A stretch of DNA of 64,000 nucleotides from Fidelibacterota bacterium (GTDB lineage Bacteria; Fidelibacterota; Marinisomatia; Marinisomatales; TCS55), in NCBI GenBank assembly GCA_016845785.1, contig JAERSH010000048.1, positions 1 to 64,000 of the forward strand, in the 5' to 3' direction. The notes beneath the pieces are model-generated. The model searched no databases and was not told where the DNA came from. It saw only the letters and a program-made list of their open reading frames with translations. Every line of letters starts with the position of its first letter. The stretch's first letter is position 1. A program made the position numbers and the translations under genes. This document shows positions 48,963 to 58,526 of the stretch, piece after piece.

Positions 48963-50335
48963 TGCACCATCCCGTAGCTGCAGAAAAATTTATTCAAGAT
49001 ACACCTCGAGTCAATTGGCATAATAAAGCCGTATGGTATGTTCGTGAAAAAAGAGATAAAGCAGCACAGGATATCCCCGAATGGGAACAGCTACGGGATT
49101 ATGCTTCGGCTATCAAAACGGATACCATTTCAAAACTTGATAAATACTTGATTGAGTTTGAGCAACGAGCAATTGAAAATGGTATAAAAATTCATTGGGC
49201 GAAAGACGCAGATACTCACAATAAAATTGTCCATGGGATTTTAGATACGCACCAATCAAGACTAGTGGTGAAAAGTAAATCCATGCTTACAGAAGAATGT
49301 GGATTGAATCCCTATCTTGAAGCAAAAGGTATTGAAGTGGTGGATACAGACTTGGGTGAAAGAGTTATCCAGTTTGCTAAGGAAGATCCCAGCCACATTG
49401 TGATGCCGGCAATCCATAAGAAAAAGGAAGAAATTGGCGAACTATTTTATGAACATTTAGAAACAGAAAAAGGGAATGATGATCCAAATTATTTGACGGA
49501 AGCGGCACGCCATCATTTAAGAAAAAAGTTCCTCAAAGCCGATGCAGCCATTACAGGTGTGAATTTTGCAATCGCAGAAACTGGGGGATTTGTGGTGGTG
49601 ACTAACGAAGGCAATGCAGATATGGGTGTAAACCTAACGCCCCTTCACATTGCAAGTATGGGCATTGAAAAAATTATTCCGAAGGCTGAGCATCTCGGTG
49701 TTTTTTTAAGATTGCTTGCACGGAGTGCCACTGGCCAACCTATCACCACATATACATCCCATTTTCATAAACCCAGAGAAGGGGCACAGCTCCATGTCGT
49801 AATTGTTGATAACGGCAGATCGCGACAATTGGGGCAGGAAGATTTTCGCCGTTCACTCCATTGCATTCGCTGTGGTGCATGTATGAATACCTGTCCCGTG
49901 TACCGCCGAAGTGGAGGTCATAGTTATGGTTATTCTGTACCCGGACCAATAGGCTCAATTTTATCCCCAAATATGGATCCGGAAAAACATGCAAGTCTGC
50001 CATTCGCTTCTACCTTATGTGGCTCCTGTAGTGCCGTATGTCCTGTAAAAATTGATGTGGATAAACAATTATACAAATGGCGGCAAGTCATCACTGAAAA
50101 AGGATTCGCGCCAAATAAAAAGACCCTCACCATAAGATTGGGAAAATTCGCATTCTCCCACCCGTTAACATTCAGAATTTTTGGAAGTTTGTCTCGGAAG
50201 GCTGGCCGTATTTTCCCTAAGAAGTTGTTAAACACCTTCTTTACAAAATGGACAACAGGTCGTGATCTACCTGATCTCCCAAAGAAAAGCTTCAGAGATT
50301 GGTATTTGAAAAATGGTATTGATTCCCATGACTGA
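48962..50335 (+). CDS. lutB: L-lactate utilisation iron-sulfur protein LutB
   Basis: 457 residues. An N-terminal LUD domain (AITGVNFAIAETGGFVV) is followed by two 4Fe-4S clusters, CIRCGACMNTCPVYRR and CGSCSAVCPVKID. ATG 48962 shares one base with the lutA stop; a longer frame from 48866 is a read-through shadow. It is the electron-transferring subunit of the Lut complex. Confidence 0.94.
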   Translation: MHHPVAAEKFIQDTPRVNWHNKAVWYVREKRDKAAQDIPEWEQLRDYASAIKTDTISKLDKYLIEFEQRAIENGIKIHWAKDADTHNKIVHGILDTHQSRLVVKSKSMLTEECGLNPYLEAKGIEVVDTDLGERVIQFAKEDPSHIVMPAIHKKKEEIGELFYEHLETEKGNDDPNYLTEAARHHLRKKFLKADAAITGVNFAIAETGGFVVVTNEGNADMGVNLTPLHIASMGIEKIIPKAEHLGVFLRLLARSATGQPITTYTSHFHKPREGAQLHVVIVDNGRSRQLGQEDFRRSLHCIRCGACMNTCPVYRRSGGHSYGYSVPGPIGSILSPNMDPEKHASLPFASTLCGSCSAVCPVKIDVDKQLYKWRQVITEKGFAPNKKTLTIRLGKFAFSHPLTFRIFGSLSRKAGRIFPKKLLNTFFTKWTTGRDLPDLPKKSFRDWYLKNGIDSHD

Positions 50336-50912
50336 TCGAGAACAAATATTAAATACCATCGGTGCAAATAAACCGGAGGAAGCCCAACCCTTTATTATGC
50401 CCACCGTACAAAAAGAAAAGGGTGTGACTATAGAAAAACAATTTATTCAAATGGTTGGTCATGTTGGTGGTGTATGTATACGACAACATTCAAAACAGAT
50501 TTCAGACATGATTACAGTACGGTATCCCCATGCGAAGAAAATTTATTCCTGTACTAAAGAGATTTCATCAATAGGATTTAATTCTGAAAATATATCCAAT
50601 CCAATTGATTTAAATGGTGTGGATTTGGCTGTACTGCAAGGCTGTTTTGGGGTGGCAGAGAATGGGGCTATATGGATTTCAGAAGAAGAAATGATGCATC
50701 GTGTCCTTCCATACATTGCTGAACATTTGGTCATCCTTTTGGATCACAACTCAATCGTGGCGAATATGCATGATGCCTATGAACAAATTGATTTAACCCA
50801 AGTGCCTTATGGTACATTCATTTCTGGTCCATCTAAAACAGCGGATATTGAACAAACTCTCGTCATGGGCGCTCAGGGCCCAAGATCTCATATGGTTATA
50901 CTAACGGATTAA
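50328..50912 (+). CDS. lutC: L-lactate utilisation protein LutC
   Basis: 194 residues with a LUD domain: VAENGAIWISEEEM and the later GPSKTADIEQTLVMGAQGP. ATG 50328 (MTDREQIL) overlaps the lutB stop by 8 bp; the in-frame ATG 50313 is less typical. It completes the Lut complex. Its presence turns the fucose end products into two pyruvates. Confidence 0.92.
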   Translation: MTDREQILNTIGANKPEEAQPFIMPTVQKEKGVTIEKQFIQMVGHVGGVCIRQHSKQISDMITVRYPHAKKIYSCTKEISSIGFNSENISNPIDLNGVDLAVLQGCFGVAENGAIWISEEEMMHRVLPYIAEHLVILLDHNSIVANMHDAYEQIDLTQVPYGTFISGPSKTADIEQTLVMGAQGPRSHMVILTD

Positions 50913-50914
50913 AA

Positions 50915-52456
50915 TTGAAAAAAATCTTATTCATTACAGTTAGCATTCTTCTTTTATCCTGTGGTAGTGAAGTTCAGCGTCCCAACATAATGCTCTTTTT
51001 TGTGGATGATTTAGGATGGCAAGACACTTCCGTCCCCCTTTGGGATAAGCCTACCCATCTCAATCGGACTTACCATACACCCAATATGGAGCGTTTAGCT
51101 CAGGAAGGCATGAAGTTTACCCAAGCCTATGCCACAAGTGTGTGCTCTCCCACAAGGGTGAGCCTTATGACCGGCATGAATGCAGCACGGCATCGCGTCA
51201 CCAATTGGACGCTCCACAAAGATATGATACAACCCATGGAAGCCAACCACCCTGATTTGAATTTTCCAAAGTGGAATGTGAATGGCTTAACATCTGATCC
51301 ATCTATTCAGAATGCTGTGCATGCCACCACACTTCCGGCAATATTACAAAAGAATGGATATCAAACAATTCATGTGGGTAAGGCACACTTTGGTGCCATT
51401 GGGACTCCTGCCGCTGATCCAAAAAATATCGGATTTGATGTGAACATTGCAGGTCATGCAGCGGGCGGTCCCGGCGGATATCATGGAGAGAAAAACTTCA
51501 GTGCCGAATGGCGAGGTGGTGCCAATACGTGGGATGTGCCGGGACTTGAAAAGTATCATGGCACCCAAATTAATTTAACAGAAGCATTGACCCTTGAAGC
51601 CCTTTTAGCATTGGAAGATGTGGCAAAAACGGATAAGCCATTCTTTTTATATATGTCCCATTATACGGTGCACACGCCCATTGAATCTGACGATCAATTT
51701 TTACAAAAGTATAAAGGGCTACACCCCACGGAGGCAAAATATGCTTCCATGATTGAGGGTATGGATAAAAGTCTCGGCGACATCATGAATTACATAGAAA
51801 AACATGATTTGGAGGAAAACACAATTATCCTATTCATGTCCGACAATGGGGGCCTCAGTGCAGTGGCAAGAGGTGGAGAAAAGCATACCCATAATTGGCC
51901 TCTGTCGAGTGGGAAAGGGTCGGTTCGAGAAGGAGGTATTCGGGAGCCAATGATTGTCAAATGGCCCGGGGTAGTAGCGGCTGAATCCATAAGTAATGAT
52001 TATTTAATTATAGAAGATTTCTTTCCCACGCTTCTTTCCATGGCGGGAATCCACAATTACGAAACGGTTCAATCCATCGATGGAAAAAGTTTTGTGTCCA
52101 TGCTGAAACAAACTGGAACGACATCAACGGATCGATCTTTAGTATGGCATTATCCCAATGAATGGGGACCAAGTGGACCGGGAATCGGCGCCGCCAGTGC
52201 CATTCGAAAGGATGATTGGAAATTGATCTATTATCATTTGGACCAGCGTTTTGAATTATTCAATCTAGAAAATGATATCAGCGAATCAAAAAATTTGGCC
52301 AATGTCAATCCGAAAATGCTAAATGAATTAGCGGAAGCATTAACAGATTATTTAATCGAAGTGAAAGCGCAAATGCCTTCCAGTAAAACAACAGGAATTC
52401 AAATTCCCTATCCGGCAGAGGCACTTTCATACCTAAGGAAATCAAACCCATCATGA
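50915..52456 (+). CDS. Sulfatase (S1, Cys-type), lipoprotein
   Basis: 513 residues with a lipobox (LLLSCG). The formylglycine motif is CSPTR from C77, with FFVDDLGWQDT upstream and GKAHFG in place of the usual GKWHLG. The long loop HAAGGPGGYHGEKNFSAEW is unlike the other four sulfatases. TTG 50915 is the start because the next in-frame ATG would cut into the signal peptide. It overlaps the sialidase gene by 4 bp (ATGA). Confidence 0.87.
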   Translation: MKKILFITVSILLLSCGSEVQRPNIMLFFVDDLGWQDTSVPLWDKPTHLNRTYHTPNMERLAQEGMKFTQAYATSVCSPTRVSLMTGMNAARHRVTNWTLHKDMIQPMEANHPDLNFPKWNVNGLTSDPSIQNAVHATTLPAILQKNGYQTIHVGKAHFGAIGTPAADPKNIGFDVNIAGHAAGGPGGYHGEKNFSAEWRGGANTWDVPGLEKYHGTQINLTEALTLEALLALEDVAKTDKPFFLYMSHYTVHTPIESDDQFLQKYKGLHPTEAKYASMIEGMDKSLGDIMNYIEKHDLEENTIILFMSDNGGLSAVARGGEKHTHNWPLSSGKGSVREGGIREPMIVKWPGVVAAESISNDYLIIEDFFPTLLSMAGIHNYETVQSIDGKSFVSMLKQTGTTSTDRSLVWHYPNEWGPSGPGIGAASAIRKDDWKLIYYHLDQRFELFNLENDISESKNLANVNPKMLNELAEALTDYLIEVKAQMPSSKTTGIQIPYPAEALSYLRKSNPS

Positions 52457-54168
52457 AGAAATATCTCATTTTATTAACCTCAGTGATTGCCATTGGCCAA
52501 AACACAAGTCACCAAATGGCTGAAGGACTGATTACATCTACAGATTTATTTAATACATCCATGGTTGAAAATGTGGCCTGTTTTCGCATCCCTGCAATAA
52601 TCACTGCACCCAACGGCGATCTTATTGCGGCCATTGATGAACGAGTGCCATCCTGCGCTGACTTAAGGGGAAGCGATGATATTAACATCGTGATTCGGCG
52701 GAGTAATGATCATGGTGAAACATGGTCAAATATTGAAACTGTCGTAGATTTTCCCCTTGGACTTTCAGCGTCGGATCCATCATTAATCGTGGACAGAGTG
52801 ATCGGTGAAATATTCATGTTTTATAATTACATGGATTATGAAAACGAAAGAGATATTTACTACCTCCATGTGGTGAGCAGTCTTGATAATGGCAAAACCT
52901 GGAGTGAGCCCAAAGATATTACATCACAGGTTTCCAAACCGGAATGGCACACAGATTTCAAATTCATTACTTCCGGTAGAGGCATCCAAACAAGGTCAGG
53001 AAAATTGCTCCATACCATTGTGAATCTCAAAAATGGGCTCCATGTTTTTGGCAGTGATGACCATGGAAAATCATGGTATTTGATCGATACACCAATTACA
53101 CCGGGAGATGAATCAAAGATTATTGAATTAGAGGACGGCAGATGGATGATTAATTCTCGTGTGAATCGTGCGGGTAAGCGTTATTCCCATATCTCCAGGG
53201 ATGAAGGCAAAACGTGGGTGTCGAAAGCAGAAGATGAATTAATAGATCCCGGATGCAACGGGAGCATTATTCGATATACCTTCACAAAGGATGGTTATAA
53301 GAAAAACCGTCTTTTATTCTCCAATGCGAAAATGGAAAAAGGTCGGATGAATATGACTGTCCGTGTCAGCTATGATGAAGGGAATACGTGGACGGAAGGC
53401 AAAACCATTTATCCCGGCGGATCGGCTTATTCCTCATTAACAAAATTGAAGAATGGGGATATTGGATTATTTTTTGAAAAAGATGATTATACCAAAAATG
53501 AATTTGTCAGTTTTTCACTGCATTGGCTCACAGATGGTAAGGACAAATATCAAAAGCCAAAGAAACGCACATATTCTGATCATTACTATAATCGAAAATC
53601 TCTTTTTGAAAGTCAGCCTAATAAAGAAAATGAAATCATATTTTTGGGGAACAGTATTACAGAAGGTGGTAATTGGAAAAAACTTTTCTCAAATATTAAT
53701 GCCGTAAATAGAGGTATCAGCGGTGATGTGACCGATGGAATAATCAACCGACTTGATGAGGTGGTCTCATCAAAACCGAGTAAGATATTTTTATTAATTG
53801 GCACCAATGATTTGGCACGGGGCCGCAGCGTATCCTATGTGGTAGAACATTCGCGAAAAATTATTGAACAAATTAAAATGGATTCCCCTCAATCTAAATT
53901 ATTTGTTCAGAGTGTATTGCCAATCAATCCAAATATTGGTGATAATTTTTCAGGTCATAAGAGTAAAAAGAAAGAGATATTGGCTGTGAATAAAGCACTG
54001 AAAAAAATGGCCACAGAACTGAATTTTATTTATGTAGATATCCATAAGCCATTCCGGAATTATAGAGGCTATTTAAAACCAGCTTTCAGCCATGATGGTT
54101 TGCATCTAAACGATGCGGGATATAACCATTGGAAATCAGTCATTCATGATTTAGTGATGGGAAACTGA
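52453..54168 (+). CDS. Sialidase (GH33) fused to SGNH esterase
   Basis: 571 residues. After an export signal (residues 1-16) comes a six-bladed sialidase domain with FRIP (44-47), arginines R45, R274 and R304 for the carboxylate, and five Asp boxes (84, 143, 201, 248, 306). From about 393 an SGNH/GDSL esterase follows: GNSITEG with S401, GISGD with G424, GTND with N452, and D548/H551 in HDGLHL. The esterase could remove O-acetyl groups from sialic acid before the sialidase cleaves it. All catalytic residues appear intact. No sialic acid catabolic gene is in the window. Confidence 0.9.
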   Translation: MKKYLILLTSVIAIGQNTSHQMAEGLITSTDLFNTSMVENVACFRIPAIITAPNGDLIAAIDERVPSCADLRGSDDINIVIRRSNDHGETWSNIETVVDFPLGLSASDPSLIVDRVIGEIFMFYNYMDYENERDIYYLHVVSSLDNGKTWSEPKDITSQVSKPEWHTDFKFITSGRGIQTRSGKLLHTIVNLKNGLHVFGSDDHGKSWYLIDTPITPGDESKIIELEDGRWMINSRVNRAGKRYSHISRDEGKTWVSKAEDELIDPGCNGSIIRYTFTKDGYKKNRLLFSNAKMEKGRMNMTVRVSYDEGNTWTEGKTIYPGGSAYSSLTKLKNGDIGLFFEKDDYTKNEFVSFSLHWLTDGKDKYQKPKKRTYSDHYYNRKSLFESQPNKENEIIFLGNSITEGGNWKKLFSNINAVNRGISGDVTDGIINRLDEVVSSKPSKIFLLIGTNDLARGRSVSYVVEHSRKIIEQIKMDSPQSKLFVQSVLPINPNIGDNFSGHKSKKKEILAVNKALKKMATELNFIYVDIHKPFRNYRGYLKPAFSHDGLHLNDAGYNHWKSVIHDLVMGN

Positions 54169-54169
54169 T

Positions 54170-55642
54170 ATGAAATATTACCAAAAAATATTATTCATTG
54201 TATCCTTTTTACTTATTGGATGTGAACCTGAAAAGGTGGCACCGCCTGAACCGGTTTACCCCATTCCTTCCGAGCGGCAACTGGATTGGCAAGACTTGGA
54301 GTTTTACGCCTTCATCCATTTTAATATGAATACGTTCACCAATATGGAATGGGGGACAGGCGGTGAAAGTCCATCTCAGTTTAATCCTACTGCATTGGAT
54401 TGCCGCCAATGGGCTAAAACATTCAAAGATGCTGGGATGAAAGGCATCATAATCACAGCCAAGCATCATGATGGATTTTGTCTTTGGCCCTCAAAATACA
54501 CAGAACACTCCGTCAAGAATTCACCTTGGAGAGATGGGAAGGGTGATTTGATTCAAGAGTTGGCTGATGCCTGTAAAGAATTCGGTTTGAAACTCGGTAT
54601 CTATTATTCACCTTGGGATCGAAATCATGGTGATTATGGAACGCCAGAGTACATTACATATAAGCGGAATCAACTCCGGGAATTGCTCACAGAATATGGT
54701 GATATTTTTGAAGTATGGTTTGATGGTGCCAATGGGGGTACTGGCTATTATGGTGGCGCCAATGAAAATCGTAAAGTGGATAAAAAGGGGTATTATGATT
54801 GGCCGAACACCTTCTCATTGGTAAGAGAGCTCCAACCCAATGCAGTCATTTTTGGTGATGCGGGACTGGATGTCCGTTGGGTGGGGAATGAAAAGGGCTA
54901 TGCCTATCCCACTACATGGTCTAACCTGATGCGGGATTCAGTTTATGCGGGCATGCCTGAATATTCAAAAATGTATTCGGCCGGACAAGAAAATGGTACC
55001 CATTGGGTTCCGGCAGAAGTGGATGTATCCATCCGACCGGGATGGTATTATCATCCTGAGCAGGATAACCAAGTGAAGTCTCTCAAACACCTCATGAATA
55101 TATACTATGAATCTATCGGAATGAATGGATCTTTACTTTTGAACTTTCCCGTAGATGTGAGAGGGTTGGTACACGAAAATGACGTCCGCCAGTTACAGAA
55201 AATGGCCGCACAGATTAAAAAAGATTTCGCCAATGAACTGGCAAAAGAGCTACCGATTACAGCTTCAAATACTCGAGGTAAAGGATTTGAACCCACCAAC
55301 ATAAATGACGGAAATAAAGACACTTATTGGGCAACGAAAGATGGTGTAATTGAATCCAGCATCACCATTGATCTTGGAAAGGAACTCACATTTAATCGAT
55401 TCCTGATACAAGAATACATCCCGTTGGGGCAGCGCATCAAATCCTTTTCGATTGAAGTAAAAGGAAGGGGTGGATGGGAAGAAATTGACCGCCAAACCAC
55501 CATTGGTTATAAACGAATTCTCCGCTTTCCCGATATAACCGGGACGGCTATCCGTGTCAATATTTTGGATGCCAAAGCTTGCCCCACCATTTCAAATATT
55601 GAAGTGTACCACGCGCCGCCATTACCGGATGAAACAAACTAG
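54170..55642 (+). CDS. GH29 alpha-L-fucosidase with F5/8 module
   Basis: 490 residues with a lipobox (LLIGC, C18). The GH29 barrel has FIHFNMNTF, ITAKHHDGFCLWPS and the nucleophile D185 in EVWFDGANGG. Residues about 360-485 are a discoidin-like module starting ASNTRGKGFEPTNINDG. The absence of a conserved second catalytic Glu at the usual place and the WFDGANGG signature fit the GH29-B type acting on alpha-1,3/1,4 branched fucose; this subgroup is an inference. It feeds FucP and the fucose operon. Confidence 0.92.
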   Translation: MKYYQKILFIVSFLLIGCEPEKVAPPEPVYPIPSERQLDWQDLEFYAFIHFNMNTFTNMEWGTGGESPSQFNPTALDCRQWAKTFKDAGMKGIIITAKHHDGFCLWPSKYTEHSVKNSPWRDGKGDLIQELADACKEFGLKLGIYYSPWDRNHGDYGTPEYITYKRNQLRELLTEYGDIFEVWFDGANGGTGYYGGANENRKVDKKGYYDWPNTFSLVRELQPNAVIFGDAGLDVRWVGNEKGYAYPTTWSNLMRDSVYAGMPEYSKMYSAGQENGTHWVPAEVDVSIRPGWYYHPEQDNQVKSLKHLMNIYYESIGMNGSLLLNFPVDVRGLVHENDVRQLQKMAAQIKKDFANELAKELPITASNTRGKGFEPTNINDGNKDTYWATKDGVIESSITIDLGKELTFNRFLIQEYIPLGQRIKSFSIEVKGRGGWEEIDRQTTIGYKRILRFPDITGTAIRVNILDAKACPTISNIEVYHAPPLPDETN

Positions 55643-57143
55643 AATCATTATCTTATTTCTCATGGCATTCATTCAAATGTCATGCGCGAAGGATGAGCGT
55701 CCCAATATTATTTTTATTATGACGGATGATCATTCCTATCAAACACTTAGTGCATATGACAACCGATTTATTGATACACCGAATCTGGATCGCATCGCAA
55801 ATGAGGGCGTGATATTTCGGAACAGCTTCGTGACCAACTCCATATGCGCCCCCAGTCGTGCCACTATGCTCACAGGAAAATACAGCCATATGAATGGGCA
55901 GTTGGATAACAGAACGCGTTTTGATAGCAGTCAAGTCACATTTCCAAAACTATTGAGGAATGCAGGCTATGAGACAGCCATTGTAGGTAAATGGCATTTG
56001 AGAAGTGAACCCACAGGGTTTGACCACTGGGAAGTCCTCATTGGCCAAGGTGACTATTATAATTCTGATTTTATTATAAATGGAAATCGAGAAAAATCAG
56101 ACGGTTATGTCACTGATGTGATTACGGATAAAAGCATCAATTGGCTGAAACAGCGGGAAGGCCAAGAACCATTCTCATTGCTAATCCATCATAAAGCCAC
56201 CCACCGTATTTGGATGCCGGATACAGCCTTATTTAATGAATTCAAAAATGTGGAATTTGAAGTGCCGGACAATTTCTTTGATGATTATGAAGGCCGTTTG
56301 GCTGCATCAGAACACGTCATGGGCATTGATAAGGATATGGATCTTGTCTATGATTTAAAAATGTTGGATGATGGGGAACTCCAAACCCAATATCGAAAAT
56401 ATTATGAACGGATTATTTCAAAACTGAATCCGGAACAGCGGAATGCATGGGACCAATATTACAATCCAATCCTGGAAAAATTCAAAAATGATGATTTAAA
56501 GGGGATGGAATTGGCCTTATGGAAGTATCAACGGTATATGAAAGATTACCTTCAATGCGTTCGATCTGTAGATAATAATGTGGGTCGACTTTTGGATTAT
56601 TTGGATAAATCCGGTTTATCTGAAAATACAATTGTAGTTTATACATCGGATCAGGGTTTTTACATGGGAGAACACGGCTGGTTTGATAAACGGTTCATGT
56701 ATGAAGAATCACTGCGGACGCCACTATTGATGCGGTTTCCTAATAAATATAGAATTAGTGGTGCAGTTGATGAAATGGTACAAAATATTGATTATGGGCC
56801 TACTTTACTTGACTATGCAGGGGTGGACATTCCATCTGAAATGCAGGGACATTCAATGCGACCCTTAATGGAAGAAAAAGACATCCTGTGGCGAGATGCC
56901 ATCTATTATCACTATTATGAATTTCCCAATGAGCATGGGGTGAAGAAGCATTATGGGATTCGCACCGATCGTTATAAGCTAATTCATTTTTATGATGGTA
57001 TTGATGTGTGGGAATTATATGATTTAAAACATGACCCAAGAGAAATGCAGAATCTCTATCATGATTCGGGTTACATTGAGGTTATGAAAATGCTAAAATC
57101 AAAATTAGTTGACCTTCAAATTGAGGTGGGAGAAAAGATTTAA
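55629..57143 (+). CDS. Sulfatase (S1, Cys-type), lipoprotein, GlcNAc-6-sulfatase-like
   Basis: 504 residues with a lipobox (IQMSC, C19). The motif CAPSR starts at C73, followed by GKWHLRSEPTGFDHW. The layout and the EHGWFDKRFMYEESLR stretch resemble the first sulfatase (29833), so the two are paralogues within one locus. The true start ATG 55629 overlaps the fucosidase stop by 14 bp; the upstream part of the open frame from 55554 is a shadow. Confidence 0.89.
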   Translation: MKQTRIIILFLMAFIQMSCAKDERPNIIFIMTDDHSYQTLSAYDNRFIDTPNLDRIANEGVIFRNSFVTNSICAPSRATMLTGKYSHMNGQLDNRTRFDSSQVTFPKLLRNAGYETAIVGKWHLRSEPTGFDHWEVLIGQGDYYNSDFIINGNREKSDGYVTDVITDKSINWLKQREGQEPFSLLIHHKATHRIWMPDTALFNEFKNVEFEVPDNFFDDYEGRLAASEHVMGIDKDMDLVYDLKMLDDGELQTQYRKYYERIISKLNPEQRNAWDQYYNPILEKFKNDDLKGMELALWKYQRYMKDYLQCVRSVDNNVGRLLDYLDKSGLSENTIVVYTSDQGFYMGEHGWFDKRFMYEESLRTPLLMRFPNKYRISGAVDEMVQNIDYGPTLLDYAGVDIPSEMQGHSMRPLMEEKDILWRDAIYYHYYEFPNEHGVKKHYGIRTDRYKLIHFYDGIDVWELYDLKHDPREMQNLYHDSGYIEVMKMLKSKLVDLQIEVGEKI

Positions 57144-57146
57144 TCA

Positions 57147-58511
57147 ATGAAATCATACCAACAAAAGATCAAAATAATCTTAATCATATCTATTTTTTGC
57201 GGCGGACTTTATGGTCAAAGTAAAGATGGGTGGATGGCACTATTTAATGGGTATGATTTCAGCGGGTGGAACCAAAAAGGTGGGAAGGCCTCCTATGAAG
57301 TCATTGATAATGCTATCGTTGGCACTACCGTGGCCAACTCCCCCAATAGTTTTTTATGTACCAATCAGATGTATGGTGATTTTATTTTGGAATATGAAAT
57401 GAAATTGGATACCGGTTTGAATTCAGGTGTACAAATTCGAAGCAATAGTTTCCCTGACTATCGGAAGGGCCGTGTTCATGGCTATCAAGTGGAAACGGAC
57501 CCAACTCCCCGAGCATTTACTGGGGGTATTTATGACGAATCCCGTCGCGGATGGATATATCCTATCTCTAGAAATCCAAAGGCTAAATATGCGTTTAAGG
57601 ATGGTGAATGGAATCATTTTCGCGTGGAAGCGGTGGGGAATTCGATTCGCACCTGGGTGAATGGTATTATGTGCGCCAACTTGGTGGATGACCTTACGAG
57701 TGAAGGATTTATTGGACTTCAAGTCCATTCTGTTTTTCAATCGGACATGGTTGGGAAAATTGTAAAATGGCGAAATATCCGTATCAAAACAAATGGCCTG
57801 AAACGGCATCTTACGGCGGTGGATCCGGATGTGTCTGAAATCAGTTTCTTAACCAATCGACTCACAAAAGCCGAAAAGAAAAATGGTTGGCGATTATTGT
57901 GGAATGGCCGCACAGGAAAAGGATGGCGTGGCGTTAGCGGACAAAAGTTCCCCCAAAATGGATGGGAAATTAAAGATGGTGTTTTAACAATAAATGGAGG
58001 CACTAACCGTCCAGGAGATATTATAACCAAAGATCAATTTGGTAATTTTGAATTGATCGTAGATTTTAAAATCACGAAGGGTGCCAATAGTGGCATTAAA
58101 TATTTTGTTGATGGGTCAAAAGAAAAAATAGTGGGATGTGAATTCCAAATCCTCGACGATAAATTACATAAAGATGCACAAAAAGGGGTAAATGGAAATC
58201 GAACCCTCGCATCATTATATGACTTAATTCCTGCAAAAGGACTGACCGTAGAAGGGCGTAGCAAACAATTCAAAGGGATCGGCGCCTGGAATCGCGCCAG
58301 AATAGTCTCAAAAAATGGATTTGTCGAACATTGGATGAATGGGGAAAAAGTATTATCATACAATCGATTTTCATCTGAATTTCAATCGTTGGTGTCCGAA
58401 AGTAAATTTGCAAAATGGCCTAATTATGGTCAATTGGATAAAGGCCATATTGTGTTGCAGGATCATGGAGATACGGTCCATTTTCGAAATATTAAAATCA
58501 GGGAATTTTAA
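57147..58511 (+). CDS. Two-domain DUF1080 (3-keto-glycoside hydrolase-type) protein
   Basis: 454 residues: export signal (to about 23, LYGQ), then two concanavalin-like DUF1080 domains (about 27-215 and 245-454). Both show the family pattern: LFNGYDFSGWNQKG and LWNGRTGKGWRG, then NSGVQIRS and NSGIKYFVDG. DUF1080 proteins have been shown to hydrolyse 3-keto-glycosides. The next gene is a Gfo/Idh/MocA oxidoreductase of the type that makes such 3-keto intermediates. The duplication within one chain is noteworthy. Confidence 0.87.
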   Translation: MKSYQQKIKIILIISIFCGGLYGQSKDGWMALFNGYDFSGWNQKGGKASYEVIDNAIVGTTVANSPNSFLCTNQMYGDFILEYEMKLDTGLNSGVQIRSNSFPDYRKGRVHGYQVETDPTPRAFTGGIYDESRRGWIYPISRNPKAKYAFKDGEWNHFRVEAVGNSIRTWVNGIMCANLVDDLTSEGFIGLQVHSVFQSDMVGKIVKWRNIRIKTNGLKRHLTAVDPDVSEISFLTNRLTKAEKKNGWRLLWNGRTGKGWRGVSGQKFPQNGWEIKDGVLTINGGTNRPGDIITKDQFGNFELIVDFKITKGANSGIKYFVDGSKEKIVGCEFQILDDKLHKDAQKGVNGNRTLASLYDLIPAKGLTVEGRSKQFKGIGAWNRARIVSKNGFVEHWMNGEKVLSYNRFSSEFQSLVSESKFAKWPNYGQLDKGHIVLQDHGDTVHFRNIKIREF

Positions 58512-58526
58512 AGAAAGGGTAATCTT

